Source of the DNA: Gammaproteobacteria bacterium UBA6968
GTDB lineage: Bacteria; Pseudomonadota; Gammaproteobacteria; Pseudomonadales; Azotimanducaceae
Direction of reading: 5' to 3'
Length of the DNA: 9,666 bases
Assembly: GCA_002450255.1 (NCBI GenBank)
Contig: DJYW01000114.1
Coordinates: 1 to 9,666, forward strand
The stretch's first letter is position 1, and every line of letters starts with the position of its first letter. The notes beneath the pieces are model-generated. The model searched no databases and was not told the origin of the DNA. It saw nothing but the letters and a program-made list of their open reading frames with translations. Shown here in pieces: positions 1-7,722 of the stretch. The position numbers and the translations under genes are program-made.

Positions 1-34
1 CCGCATCGGTTTTTATAGTTCTAGTAAAGGCGTC

Positions 35-144
35 TCGCCGCAGCTCTATTTCTTCTTCGCCGCAGGCGCTTTTTAGCCGCAGCTTTACTTCTTATTCGCC
101 GCAGGCGCTTTTTAGCCGCAGGCGCTTATTCGCCGCAGGCGCTT
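35..144. repeat. Tandem GCCGCAG repeat tract (39-bp period, 17+22 nt units)
   Basis: Six copies of GCCGCAG begin at 37, 59, 76, 98, 115 and 132, with intervals of 22, 17, 22, 17 and 17 nt. The alternation gives a 39-bp period (22+17). Four copies are extended to CGCCGCAGGCGC, which contains a 4-bp stem around GCA. Two of these are followed by a run of five T on the plus strand. Read on the minus strand, the 39-bp units keep frame (13 codons) and twice give an Ala-Pro-Ala-Ala-Lys-rich peptide followed by a stop: APAAKKK-stop at 69-46 and APAANKK-stop at 108-85. These resemble the tails of histone-H1-like or AlgP-like proteins, but no complete gene is present. The tract lies downstream of adhC and may continue beyond the left edge. 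The repeat itself is certain; its function is unknown. Confidence 0.85.
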
Positions 145-202
145 GTCCCTTAAACAATATTTTCGAGGGGTGGAAAAATCCAGGGTCTGCCAATCCGTTT
201 GG

Positions 203-1312
203 TTAATAAACCACAACGCTGCGAATGCTTTCGCCGCGATGCATCAAGTCAAAGCCCGTATTGATTTCCTCCAGCGTCATGGTGTGTGTAATCAAGTCGT
301 CGATATTGATTTTGCCCTCCATATACCAGTCGACGATCTTAGGCACATCGGTCCGGCCTTTCGCGCCGCCAAAAGCCGTACCACGCCAAACTCGTCCTGT
401 AACGAGTTGGAAGGGGCGCGTTGAAATTTCCTGACCCGCGCCGGCAACCCCGATAATAGTGCTTTCTCCCCAACCTTTGTGACAACACTCCAGCGCCTGA
501 CGCATGGTGTCCACATTGCCAATACACTCAAAAGAGTGGTCAGCCCCGCCATCAGTTAGATCGACCAGGTAAGGCACGAGGTCGCCGCTCACCTCACTAG
601 GATTGACAAAGTCAGTCATTCCAAACCGCTCAGCGATAGCGCGACGCTCCGGATTCAAATCCACCCCAACGATACGATTGGCTCCTACCAAGCGAGCACC
701 CTGGATCACGTTCAAACCAATCCCGCCAAGACCAAAAACAACCACGTTATCGCCCGGTCGCACCTTTGCCGTATTGATCACGGCGCCTATGCCAGTGGTT
801 ACCCCACAGCCGATATAGCAAATCTTGTCGAATGGCGCGTCGCGGCGCACCTTGGCAAGCGCGATTTCTGGCAACACAGAATAATTCGCAAACGTTGAAC
901 AACCCATATAGTGATAAAGGGTTTCGCCATTTATGGAAAAACGACCGGTGCCATCGGGCATAACCCCTTGGCCTTGGGTGACCCGAATGGCCTGGCATAG
1001 ATTAGTTCTACCCGACACGCAGTAGTCGCACTGCCGACACTCCGGCGTATACAGTGGAATAACATGATCGCCAACTTCCACCGAGGTCACCCCAGCACCG
1101 ATCTCAACAACAACGCCTGCTCCCTCATGACCCAAAATAGCCGGAAAGAGGCCTTCAGGATCGGCTCCTGAGCGGGTGAACTCATCGGTATGGCAGATGC
1201 CAGTCGCCTTGACTTCTATAAGCACCTCACCTGCCTTCGGCCCCGCCAATTGCACAGTTTCTATGCTCAACGGTGCATCGGCTTTCCAAGCGACAGCGGC
1301 TTTTACGTCCAT
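203..1312 (-). CDS. adhC: S-(hydroxymethyl)glutathione dehydrogenase / class III alcohol dehydrogenase
   Basis: Zinc- and NAD-dependent cytosolic enzyme that oxidises S-hydroxymethylglutathione, the spontaneous adduct of formaldehyde and glutathione, to S-formylglutathione. Class III enzymes can also reduce S-nitrosoglutathione. The 369 residues match the family length. Catalytic zinc ligands are C40, H62 (in GHE) and C169. The structural zinc site is C92, C95, C98 and C106. The Rossmann GLGGIG lies at 194-199 with the NAD-preferring aspartate D218, and the class III hallmark [12 protein letters not shown] is at 111-122. I chose the ATG at 1312 over the upstream start at 1357 because AAGGAA sits 8 nt before it and the family N-terminus begins there. 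The usual partner, S-formylglutathione hydrolase, is not in the 202 bases that remain downstream, and no frmR-like regulator is adjacent. The synonym frmA also applies. Confidence 0.97.
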   Translation of the reverse strand: MDVKAAVAWKADAPLSIETVQLAGPKAGEVLIEVKATGICHTDEFTRSGADPEGLFPAILGHEGAGVVVEIGAGVTSVEVGDHVIPLYTPECRQCDYCVSGRTNLCQAIRVTQGQGVMPDGTGRFSINGETLYHYMGCSTFANYSVLPEIALAKVRRDAPFDKICYIGCGVTTGIGAVINTAKVRPGDNVVVFGLGGIGLNVIQGARLVGANRIVGVDLNPERRAIAERFGMTDFVNPSEVSGDLVPYLVDLTDGGADHSFECIGNVDTMRQALECCHKGWGESTIIGVAGAGQEISTRPFQLVTGRVWRGTAFGGAKGRTDVPKIVDWYMEGKINIDDLITHTMTLEEINTGFDLMHRGESIRSVVVY

Positions 1313-1447
1313 TGTGAGTTTCCTTTTAGAACATTTACCAGAGCACAAGAGTAGCAAATCGGCGAAGCGCCACCTACGAACTCAACTTGATTCAGCCAAA
1401 CGAACCCCGTCGAAAAGACCCCTTGAACTCTTTGGACCGGGTGGCGG

Positions 1448-1460
1448 GGCCATGATGGCC
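1448..1460. promoter_or_regulatory. 13-bp palindrome, possible operator at the adhC promoter
   Basis: GGCCATGATGGCC is a perfect inverted repeat of two 6-bp arms around one base. It sits just downstream of the candidate adhC -10, over the predicted start of transcription, where a repressor would bind. No known regulator motif was recognised, so the operator role is inferred from symmetry and position only. Confidence 0.25.
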
Positions 1461-1464
1461 AAAC

Positions 1465-1493
1465 AATATACCGCCCAAAGATCATTCTGCAGA
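1465..1493 (-). promoter_or_regulatory. Candidate sigma70 promoter for adhC
   Basis: On the minus strand a good -10, TATATT, lies at 1470-1465. Seventeen nt upstream is a weak -35, TCTGCA (1493-1488). This would give a leader of about 145 nt before the adhC ATG. The -35 matches consensus poorly, so the call rests on the -10, the spacing and the fact that adhC follows holA after a 242-bp gap. Confidence 0.3.
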
Positions 1494-1554
1494 CGCCTTC
1501 ACAATCGCTGGCACGAAATTCTCGAAGCAATCCAACCTCCGCGCCTCAAAAAGC

Positions 1555-2556
1555 TCACTCCCAACGTAAAAATTTGCGGTAGCGCGACGGCCGACCGACG
1601 CCTTTCACTCCGGCCATAAACAGCAACAGCTGCTCTAGGCTTTGCCAGGCATCCCCCGGCGCCGCTCCTTTGCCCTGCTGGTCAATGGTCGCGCATTCGG
1701 CAAGTAACAGCGCAACATCGGGTTTACGGCGAAAGAAGCCTTGAATGAGACTGCGCTTCGCTGGCGGCAGACCATGTACTTCAGCACCACGCCCGAGCTG
1801 GGTCGTAAGAGGATACAAGATGGCATAAATGCTGGTGGCTTCGGCGCGCAGCGCTGCAAGTATTTTATGGCAGCGGCTGCCATCGCCGGCGTAAACCGAA
1901 TCAAGCAGGTCGAACGCCGTAAATCGTGAAGTATCTTCGGTTGAGCGCAGCAATGTCTCGAGGGAAATAGGATTCGGCAGATCCAACAGCTGCAGCTTTT
2001 CTACCTCTTGCGCGGCTGCTAACAAATTACCTTCAACGCGATCGCATAAATACTGGATCGCATCCGACTCCAGCTGCAAACCTTGCTGCTTTAGCCGCTG
2101 GCTTAGCCATCGCGGCAACTGCGCTGCCGATACCGGCCAGATCAATACGACAATTCCCTGCTTTTCCAACGCCTTAAACCAAGCGCTGGCGCGTTGCTTA
2201 GGTTGCAGGCGGTCGCACCGTAGCATCAGGATCGCATCTGCTTCGGCATCGTTATCCGTCCACTCGCGCAGAAATTCTGAAGCCGCCTTATCAAACTTTT
2301 TGGCGGTTAGGCGCACATCAAGCAGCTTTTTCTCAGCAAACAAGGAAAGACTAGCCGCATCGTGATACAGGTCGTGCCATTTGAAGCCTGGCTCAACATG
2401 GTAGGTGGTGCGCTCAACGAACCCTTGCTGGCGCGCTGCGGCCACAATTTGGTCACAGACTTCATTCACCAACAGCAATTCATCACCGCTCACCAGATAA
2501 ACACACTGCATTGCACCGCGCAGCTGCCCCCCCAGATCTTCTGCTTTAACCTGCAT
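1555..2556 (-). CDS. holA: DNA polymerase III subunit delta
   Basis: Delta subunit of the clamp loader, the wrench that opens the beta sliding clamp during replication. At 333 residues it is close to the E. coli protein (343). The segment ASLSLFAEKKLLDVRL at 68-83 contains the SLF clamp-binding tip (71-73), aligning with the Leu-Phe pair that E. coli delta inserts into the beta clamp. The N-terminal half has the degenerate AAA+ fold opening with VYLVSGDELLLVNE (19-32). The C-terminal collar region includes TAFDLLDSVYAGD (about 214-226). The ATG at 2556 lies inside the end of lptE, giving an 11-nt overlap that suggests translational coupling. The Shine-Dalgarno is weak (GGTG). No terminator hairpin with a T-run is seen after the stop. 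E. coli has nadD downstream; here adhC follows. Confidence 0.95.
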   Translation of the reverse strand: MQVKAEDLGGQLRGAMQCVYLVSGDELLLVNEVCDQIVAAARQQGFVERTTYHVEPGFKWHDLYHDAASLSLFAEKKLLDVRLTAKKFDKAASEFLREWTDNDAEADAILMLRCDRLQPKQRASAWFKALEKQGIVVLIWPVSAAQLPRWLSQRLKQQGLQLESDAIQYLCDRVEGNLLAAAQEVEKLQLLDLPNPISLETLLRSTEDTSRFTAFDLLDSVYAGDGSRCHKILAALRAEATSIYAILYPLTTQLGRGAEVHGLPPAKRSLIQGFFRRKPDVALLLAECATIDQQGKGAAPGDAWQSLEQLLLFMAGVKGVGRPSRYRKFLRWE

Positions 2557-3112
2557 CTGTTACACCAGCACTTGCTGCCTGACTGGATCGCTGGACGACA
2601 ACGTTGAGACTGCGCACCACCTGATCAACCAGCCGTTGCAGCAACTGTGCGCGTAGCTGCTCGATAGACGCCTCACTACCTAACAGATTATCTCTGTCTA
2701 AACGTTGGATTTGCTCCTCGATGATGCGTTGCCGGGTCAGCATTTCGCCATTTGCAAGATCGACGACTTCAAACTCTAATTCAAAGCCGATTGGGGTTTG
2801 TACAAAACGGACTTGATCAGCAGTTAAGTCGGCGGCTTCCCGCGCGCGATAATAGACGCAGCGAATGACATAGCTGTGTTGCGCGCCGATGTTCTCCGCA
2901 GCGGTGTGTTCTTGCAAGCCTAAATCGCTGAGTCGATCGGTTAGCGCTTCGCGAAAAGGCCCTAGCTGAGGCGCCCCACATTGATCGAGACGGAAGCGCG
3001 CATCGGCTTGACTAAGATCCGTACCGCGGAGCTGAAAACCACAGCCACTAACAAGTAGTACTGAGAGACCGCTGAGCACCGTTACCGCTAATGATTTACG
3101 CGCTTTCAACAA
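2546..3112 (-). CDS. lptE: LPS-assembly lipoprotein LptE
   Basis: Outer-membrane lipoprotein that plugs and helps assemble the LptD barrel, which places lipopolysaccharide in the outer leaflet. The 188-residue product has a basic N-terminus (MLKARK), a hydrophobic stretch at about 8-21 and a lipobox LVSGC with the lipidated cysteine C24, followed by GFQLRG, a common start of mature LptE. Two further cysteines, C45 and C85, could pair. LptE sequences diverge quickly, so the name rests on the lipobox, length and position between leuS and holA. The start must be TTG: the leuS stop lies in the same frame 6 nt upstream, and no ATG or GTG precedes the lipobox. Two TTG codons are adjacent (3112 and 3109). 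GAGGTG (3120-3115) is better spaced for the one at 3109, which would give 187 residues. Confidence 0.92.
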   Translation of the reverse strand: MLKARKSLAVTVLSGLSVLLVSGCGFQLRGTDLSQADARFRLDQCGAPQLGPFREALTDRLSDLGLQEHTAAENIGAQHSYVIRCVYYRAREAADLTADQVRFVQTPIGFELEFEVVDLANGEMLTRQRIIEEQIQRLDRDNLLGSEASIEQLRAQLLQRLVDQVVRSLNVVVQRSSQAASAGVTDAG

Positions 3113-3118
3113 TCCACC

Positions 3119-5605
3119 TCAACCCACCACGATATTAACCAGCTTATTCGGTACGACAATTTCTTTGCGCACCGTCTTACCCTCTAAATGCTTCCCGACG
3201 TTGTCAGCTTTATACGCCGAGGCAATGATATCTGCCTTGGGCAAATCTACCGGCACTTCGATCTCGCCGCGCACTTTGCCATTCACTTGTACCGCTAAGG
3301 TAATCGATTGCTGCACCAAAGCGGCTTCATCCACCTCGGGCCAAGCCGCATCAACGACGGCCTCAGTGTGCCCAAGGCGCTGCCACAGTGCGTGGGTAAT
3401 GTGCGGCGCGATAGGGGACAACACCAATACCGCAACGCAGAGCGCTTCGTGAATCGCAGCACTATCTGAAGGCGTTGGCTCAGTTATCTGACTATCGAAC
3501 TTACTGACACTGTTAGCAAGTTCCATAACTGCCGCGACGACAGTATTGAATTGACGCCGGCGGCCATAGTCGTCCTCACTCCGCCCTAAAGTCTCGTGGG
3601 TTTTACGGCGTAGATCCTGCGCATCGCCAGACAACGCAGCCACATCAAGTGGCGGCGTGGCGCCGGTATCCATGTGTTTGTGTACCATGATCCAAAGCCG
3701 CCGCAAGAAACGCATCGCCCCTTCAAGGCCCGCCTCGCTCCACTCCACTGATTGATCGGGTGGCGCGGCAAACATCATGGCAGTACGCACCGCGTCGGCA
3801 CCATAACGGTTAAGCAGTTTCTGCGGATCACCTGCATCGCCAGAGGATTTGGACATTTTCTTGCCGCCCTGCAAAACCATGCCCAGCATCAGCAGCTTCG
3901 TAAACGGTTCTCCTGCCTTAACCAAACCCTCGTCACGCATCATCTTAAAATAAAAGCGCGCATACAAAAGGTGCAATATGGCGTGCTCAATTCCGCCTAC
4001 GTATTGATCCACCGGGGCCCAGTAATCGGCTCGTTCGTCAACCATGGCCTGATCGTTATCCGCTGAAGCAAAGCGAGCAAAATACCAAGAAGATTCCATA
4101 AAAGTATCGAACGTATCGGTTTCGCGGCGCCCCGGGCCGCCGCATTTTGGGCACGCCACATCGAGAAATTCTGGCATTTGCGCAAGCGGCGAACCAACAC
4201 CGGTAAATTTCACGTCAGTCGGCAACACTACAGGCAGATCTTGCTCCGGTACCGGCTGCACGCCACAGCGTTCGCAGTGAATCATCGGGATAGGGCAACC
4301 CCAATAACGCTGTCGGGAAACGCCCCAATCACGCAGCCGATATTGGGTAATCTTGCGTCCGGCGCTACGTTCTTCCAACGCGTCTACAATGGCCTGAAAC
4401 GCAGCATCAAAAGCAAGACCATCAAACTGCCCGGAATTGACCAGAGCGCCATGTTCGGTAAAGGCCGCCTGCTGTAAATCGCAGACCCCGTCATCAAGCG
4501 GCGCGACGACCTGCTTAATCGGCAGCTGATACTTTTGCGCAAACTCCCAGTCTCGCTGGTCGTGACCGGGTACCGACATCACGGCACCAGAGCCGTATTC
4601 CATGAGCACAAAGTTCGCGACCCAAACCGGCAGCAATTCGTCTGTTAGCGGATGCCGGACAAAAAATGGCGTTGCTCGGCCTGCTTTCTGTTGTGTCGCT
4701 AAATCTGCTTCCGCCGTCGAGGTTTTTTGGCAAGCATCAATAAATTCCTGCATTTCCGGATCGTTTGCGGCGGCCTGCAGTGCGAGCGGATGCTGTGCGG
4801 CGACGGCTACATAAGTCGCGCCCAGCAACGTATCCGGGCGAGTAGTGAAAACAGATATTGATTCGACATCGTTCACGGAATCAGTCAGCGGGAACTCAAT
4901 TTCGGCCCCGTAAGAACGGCCAATCCAGTTGCGCTGCATGTTTTTTACCGAGTCCGGCCAGCCGTCAAGATGATCCAGGTCATCCAAGAGTTCTTCGGCG
5001 TAAGCGGTGATCTTTAAAAACCATTGCGCCATTTCGCGCCGCTCGACGAAAGCGCCAGAACGCCAGCCGCGACCATCCACGACTTGCTCGTTAGCCAGAA
5101 CCGTCTGGTCTTCGGGGTCCCAGTTGACCATTGCATTCTTGCGATAGACGAGGCCTTTTTCATAAAGGCGCAAAAACAGCCATTGCTCCCAACGGTAATA
5201 TTCAGGATCGCAGGTGGCAAATTCTCGCGACCAGTCCATACCAAAACCAAGGCTCTGCATTTGCCCGCGCATGTACGCGATATTGTCTTTGGTCCATTTA
5301 GCTGGCGGTATGCCGTTTTTGATAGCCGCGTTTTCCGCTGGCAGTCCAAATGCATCCCACCCCATTGGATGCATGACATGGTCGCCCTGCAAACGCCGAT
5401 AGCGGTTAATGACATCACCCAAGGTATAGCAGCGGACATGGCCCATATGCAGGCGACCGCTCGGGTAAGGAAACATCGCCAAACAATAGTATTTAGATTG
5501 ACCGGCGGCTGCCGACGGCGTGTCGCCGCCCTCAAAACTCCGGTGGTCACGCCAGTAAGCTTGGGCGTTGGCCTCGACTTGGTGTGGATCGTAGTCAGCG
5601 TTCAT
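3119..5605 (-). CDS. leuS: Leucyl-tRNA synthetase
   Basis: Class I aminoacyl-tRNA synthetase that charges tRNA-Leu and edits mischarged products. In its 828 residues are the HIGH motif HMGH at 53-56, the editing-domain [12 protein letters not shown] at 254-265 (T259 corresponds to E. coli T252) and VPGHDQRD at 345-352 (D352 corresponds to the catalytic D345). A zinc-ribbon-like pair of CxxC motifs is at 444-447 and 485-488, followed by [13 protein letters not shown] at 500-512 and KMSKS at 583-587. It is about 30 residues shorter than the E. coli protein (860). The missing part lies directly before KMSKS, where only about four residues separate LLMLGMVLQ from KMSKS, so the leucine-specific domain is absent. 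The residues after KMSKS also differ from the usual form. The ATG at 5605 has no strong Shine-Dalgarno. The gene is closely followed by lptE. Confidence 0.98.
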   Translation of the reverse strand: MNADYDPHQVEANAQAYWRDHRSFEGGDTPSAAAGQSKYYCLAMFPYPSGRLHMGHVRCYTLGDVINRYRRLQGDHVMHPMGWDAFGLPAENAAIKNGIPPAKWTKDNIAYMRGQMQSLGFGMDWSREFATCDPEYYRWEQWLFLRLYEKGLVYRKNAMVNWDPEDQTVLANEQVVDGRGWRSGAFVERREMAQWFLKITAYAEELLDDLDHLDGWPDSVKNMQRNWIGRSYGAEIEFPLTDSVNDVESISVFTTRPDTLLGATYVAVAAQHPLALQAAANDPEMQEFIDACQKTSTAEADLATQQKAGRATPFFVRHPLTDELLPVWVANFVLMEYGSGAVMSVPGHDQRDWEFAQKYQLPIKQVVAPLDDGVCDLQQAAFTEHGALVNSGQFDGLAFDAAFQAIVDALEERSAGRKITQYRLRDWGVSRQRYWGCPIPMIHCERCGVQPVPEQDLPVVLPTDVKFTGVGSPLAQMPEFLDVACPKCGGPGRRETDTFDTFMESSWYFARFASADNDQAMVDERADYWAPVDQYVGGIEHAILHLLYARFYFKMMRDEGLVKAGEPFTKLLMLGMVLQGGKKMSKSSGDAGDPQKLLNRYGADAVRTAMMFAAPPDQSVEWSEAGLEGAMRFLRRLWIMVHKHMDTGATPPLDVAALSGDAQDLRRKTHETLGRSEDDYGRRRQFNTVVAAVMELANSVSKFDSQITEPTPSDSAAIHEALCVAVLVLSPIAPHITHALWQRLGHTEAVVDAAWPEVDEAALVQQSITLAVQVNGKVRGEIEVPVDLPKADIIASAYKADNVGKHLEGKTVRKEIVVPNKLVNIVVG

Positions 5606-5678
5606 AGTGTATTTGTGGACCCTGTATCTGTAGAACCTGTGCTTCTAACGACCTGGTGCACTCAGCCCCAGACCTTTT

Positions 5679-5697
5679 GCGTCTTAATATTAAACGC
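5679..5697. repeat. AT-rich inverted repeat upstream of leuS
   Basis: The core TTAATATTAA (5684-5693) is a perfect 10-bp palindrome flanked by GCGT and ACGC, so the symmetry extends to 19 bp with one extra base on one side. It lies about 75-90 bp before the leuS start. It could be an operator or contain a -10-like element (TAATAT on the minus strand), but no -35 is at the right distance. Confidence 0.35.
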
Positions 5698-5906
5698 CAG
5701 TGCCGCAAAGAGAGATTCTTTGGCCTAATGTAGCTCCGCGATCCCTTTTCTGTGCGGACTTCACCCATCAGAGCTTTTTTCTCGGACTGCTCTCTCTGGA
5801 TTTTTTCTCCCTGAAATCTCTCGACCCCAGCTCGTTCGGACCCAGCTATTTGCTTGCATTTTCCGGTTCAGGTGTTGCGATTAAGGTGAGACGAACGCAG
5901 CCTGAT

Positions 5907-6005
5907 CGGTTGCCGGAGCCAAGGCTTTCGGCGGCGCGTAGAATAACATCCGTGCAAGTTTTCGCCTTAAACCTTTGTGGTCTTTACGTACCCGGCAACC
6001 GTTGC
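5907..6005 (-). repeat. Inverted repeat with competing hairpins after lnt / in the leuS leader
   Basis: CGGTTGCCGG (5907-5916) and CCGGCAACCG (5992-6001) are perfect 10-bp inverted arms 75 nt apart. Each arm also takes part in a local hairpin. Around the right arm, GCAAC/GTTGC pair about a single base (5995-6005). Around the left arm, GCCG+AGCC pair with GGCT+CGGC (5912-5932) with a small internal loop. In a minus-strand transcript the long-range stem and the local hairpins would exclude each other. No T-run follows, so it is not an ordinary intrinsic terminator. Confidence 0.55.
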
Positions 6006-6012
6006 AAGTCGG

Positions 6013-7722
6013 TTATTGTCGCGCTGAATCGGGCTCGGAGTCCGACGAAGTGTCAGACTCAAAATCCGGCAGGCGTTTTGATCTGCGTTTCTGAAGCAGG
6101 GCATCCCGGCCACGACCTGACGCTTCTCGAAACCACCAGCTGACTCCTAAAATCGTGATGATTAACCAAAACAAGGGCCAATCTCCCAAGCTACTGTATG
6201 GCGTTCGCCCTTCCATTACTTCGAACTCGCCCGTTAGCACCCCCTCCTCGAACTGCGGTAACTGGTCTCGGATGACACCTCGATGATCGACTATCGCGGT
6301 AATCCCGTTGTTGGTCGCGCGTAACAACCAGCGGCCATTTTCTAGCGCGCGCATCTGCGCGATTTGCATGTGCTGATGCGGACCAATGGATTCTCCAAAC
6401 CAAGTGTCGTTGGAAAGGGTAACCAACAACCCCGCTTCTTCGGCACGTTGGCGCATGGCGTTGCCATAAGCAATTTCATAACAAATGCCGATCGCAACCT
6501 GGGTGTCTGCAACGCCGTCAGGCCCAGTCAGTCGCAGAGAAACATTGGGTTGCTGCGCCAGACCCGCACTGGTAGACGACATCGGCAAATCAAAAAAGCC
6601 GATCAGGCCACGCAGCGCATCCTCAAACGGCACATAATCACCGAAGGGAACCAAGTGGTGTTTACTAAATCGTCCGCTGGCCTCGCCGAGGCCAATGGCC
6701 GCATTGTAAATGCGATAGTCGCGTTCAGGCTCCTGCGGCGTCCACTCCACCAGCGGCGCACCAATGATAACGTTTGCGCCATATTGCTGGCCCAGTTGTT
6801 CGAGACGCTGCACCACGCGGTCCCCTGCCTGGCCATAAAGCGTCAGCGCAAATTCCGGCCATAAAATCAGATCCCCTTCCCAATAGGGCTCGGTCAACTG
6901 AATGTGACGCTCGACGTTCTGCTGTAATTGATCCGGCTGCCACTTTATCGATTGGTCGATATTGCCCTGCACCAGAGCCACCTGATAACGCCCCTGACTG
7001 GTTACCCACTGAACACCAAAACGATCCAGAGCACTCGCACCAAGCATGGGGGCCACGATGCAGATCACACCAACTAGACGCATGGGTGCCTTTGTTGTCG
7101 GTGGGGCAGTGCCCTCGTCGGGCAAATAGCGTCGGATGAGTTCCAACCAACCGGAAGCAGTCAGCAACAGGATAAAGCTCATACCAAACACACCAAACAA
7201 GGGCGCGTAAACCGAGTAAAGCGTGCCGCTAAGTGAGTATCCCGCAAACAGCCAAGGAAAACCTGTTAGCAGCCAGGTAAACAGCCATTCACTAACCAGC
7301 CATAGCGAACAAAACAGAAGGAGATTCAGAACCGGGTTAAAGCCGCGTAAGCGCTGAAAACAGAAACCGACCGGCAGCATGAATAAAGACATGAGCGCGA
7401 CCAAAGACGCCACCACAGCAAATGCCGCGAGCATGGAAGTATCGCCATATACGCTAATACTGACATACACCCAGGAAATGCCTATGCTGTTTTTACCGAC
7501 AGCAAACCACCAGCAAAGTCTGGCCAGGCCTTCGCGATGCTGCGTACAAAGATAATACAACCCACCGGCCGCGACTCCGGTTAAAGGCCACCAGCCATAG
7601 GGCGCGAATCCTAATGGCAATCCCGCACCTAAAACTACCGCTAAAATATCCTGTTTGCGCGGTGCAATCGACATGATTAGCCGAAGCAGGATACTGACAA
7701 CCCTCGATCTAAAGCGTGGCAT
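6013..7722 (-). CDS. lnt: Apolipoprotein N-acyltransferase
   Basis: Inner-membrane enzyme that adds the third acyl chain to the N-terminal cysteine of lipoproteins, the last maturation step before Lol sorting. The nitrilase-type triad is E290 (in LILWPEFAL), K354 (in KHHLVPFGDY) and C414 (in GICYEIAY), matching E267, K335 and C387 of E. coli. Hydrophobic segments fill about residues 25-60, 95-122, 132-160, 168-195 and 215-232, and a last one (514-531) follows the nitrilase domain. At 569 residues it is longer than E. coli Lnt (512), partly through a tail ending in an acidic, serine-rich stretch (553-569). D362 stands where E. coli has the important E343. AGGAAA lies 8 nt before the ATG at 7722, which favours it over an internal ATG at 7674 (553 residues) that lacks a clear Shine-Dalgarno. 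Confidence 0.96.
   Translation of the reverse strand: MPRFRSRVVSILLRLIMSIAPRKQDILAVVLGAGLPLGFAPYGWWPLTGVAAGGLYYLCTQHREGLARLCWWFAVGKNSIGISWVYVSISVYGDTSMLAAFAVVASLVALMSLFMLPVGFCFQRLRGFNPVLNLLLFCSLWLVSEWLFTWLLTGFPWLFAGYSLSGTLYSVYAPLFGVFGMSFILLLTASGWLELIRRYLPDEGTAPPTTKAPMRLVGVICIVAPMLGASALDRFGVQWVTSQGRYQVALVQGNIDQSIKWQPDQLQQNVERHIQLTEPYWEGDLILWPEFALTLYGQAGDRVVQRLEQLGQQYGANVIIGAPLVEWTPQEPERDYRIYNAAIGLGEASGRFSKHHLVPFGDYVPFEDALRGLIGFFDLPMSSTSAGLAQQPNVSLRLTGPDGVADTQVAIGICYEIAYGNAMRQRAEEAGLLVTLSNDTWFGESIGPHQHMQIAQMRALENGRWLLRATNNGITAIVDHRGVIRDQLPQFEEGVLTGEFEVMEGRTPYSSLGDWPLFWLIITILGVSWWFREASGRGRDALLQKRRSKRLPDFESDTSSDSEPDSARQ

Larger units (their letters stand above)
5606..6012 (-). other. 407-bp gene-free leader between lnt and leuS
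   Basis: No convincing coding region on either strand. The stretch contains a 10-bp inverted repeat (arms 5907-5916 and 5992-6001), two local hairpins that compete with it, an AT-rich inverted repeat at 5679-5697, and two T6CTC copies at 5775-5783 and 5801-5809. It presumably holds the leuS promoter and a long 5' leader, but no promoter with both elements near consensus was found. No leader peptide rich in leucine codons was recognised. Confidence 0.6.

Noticed and set aside
57..75. Intrinsic terminator in the left-end repeat (GC stem then five T on the plus strand)
   Set aside because: The stem is only 4 bp with a 3-nt loop, it is oriented away from adhC, and it is part of the tandem repeat.
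1303..1530. 75-residue minus-strand frame between holA and adhC
   Set aside because: It starts at TTG without a Shine-Dalgarno, overlaps the well-supported adhC start in another frame and has no recognisable domain.
1532..1604. Open +1 frame relative to holA running past its end and closing near 1480
   Set aside because: It looks protein-like but has no ATG or credible start, and holA ends at its normal length; taken as chance.
5024..5728. 234-residue plus-strand frame antisense to leuS
   Set aside because: It is the mirror of conserved LeuRS coding sequence and has no family features.
5771..5809. Two T6CTC tracts as curved DNA or terminators
   Set aside because: Their 26-bp spacing is out of helical phase, and the only flanking stem (AGAGC/GCTCT) has a 14-nt loop and five pairs.
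5700..6143. 147-residue plus-strand frame between leuS and lnt
   Set aside because: GTG start without a Shine-Dalgarno, low-complexity composition, no recognisable domain, and its end runs antisense into lnt.
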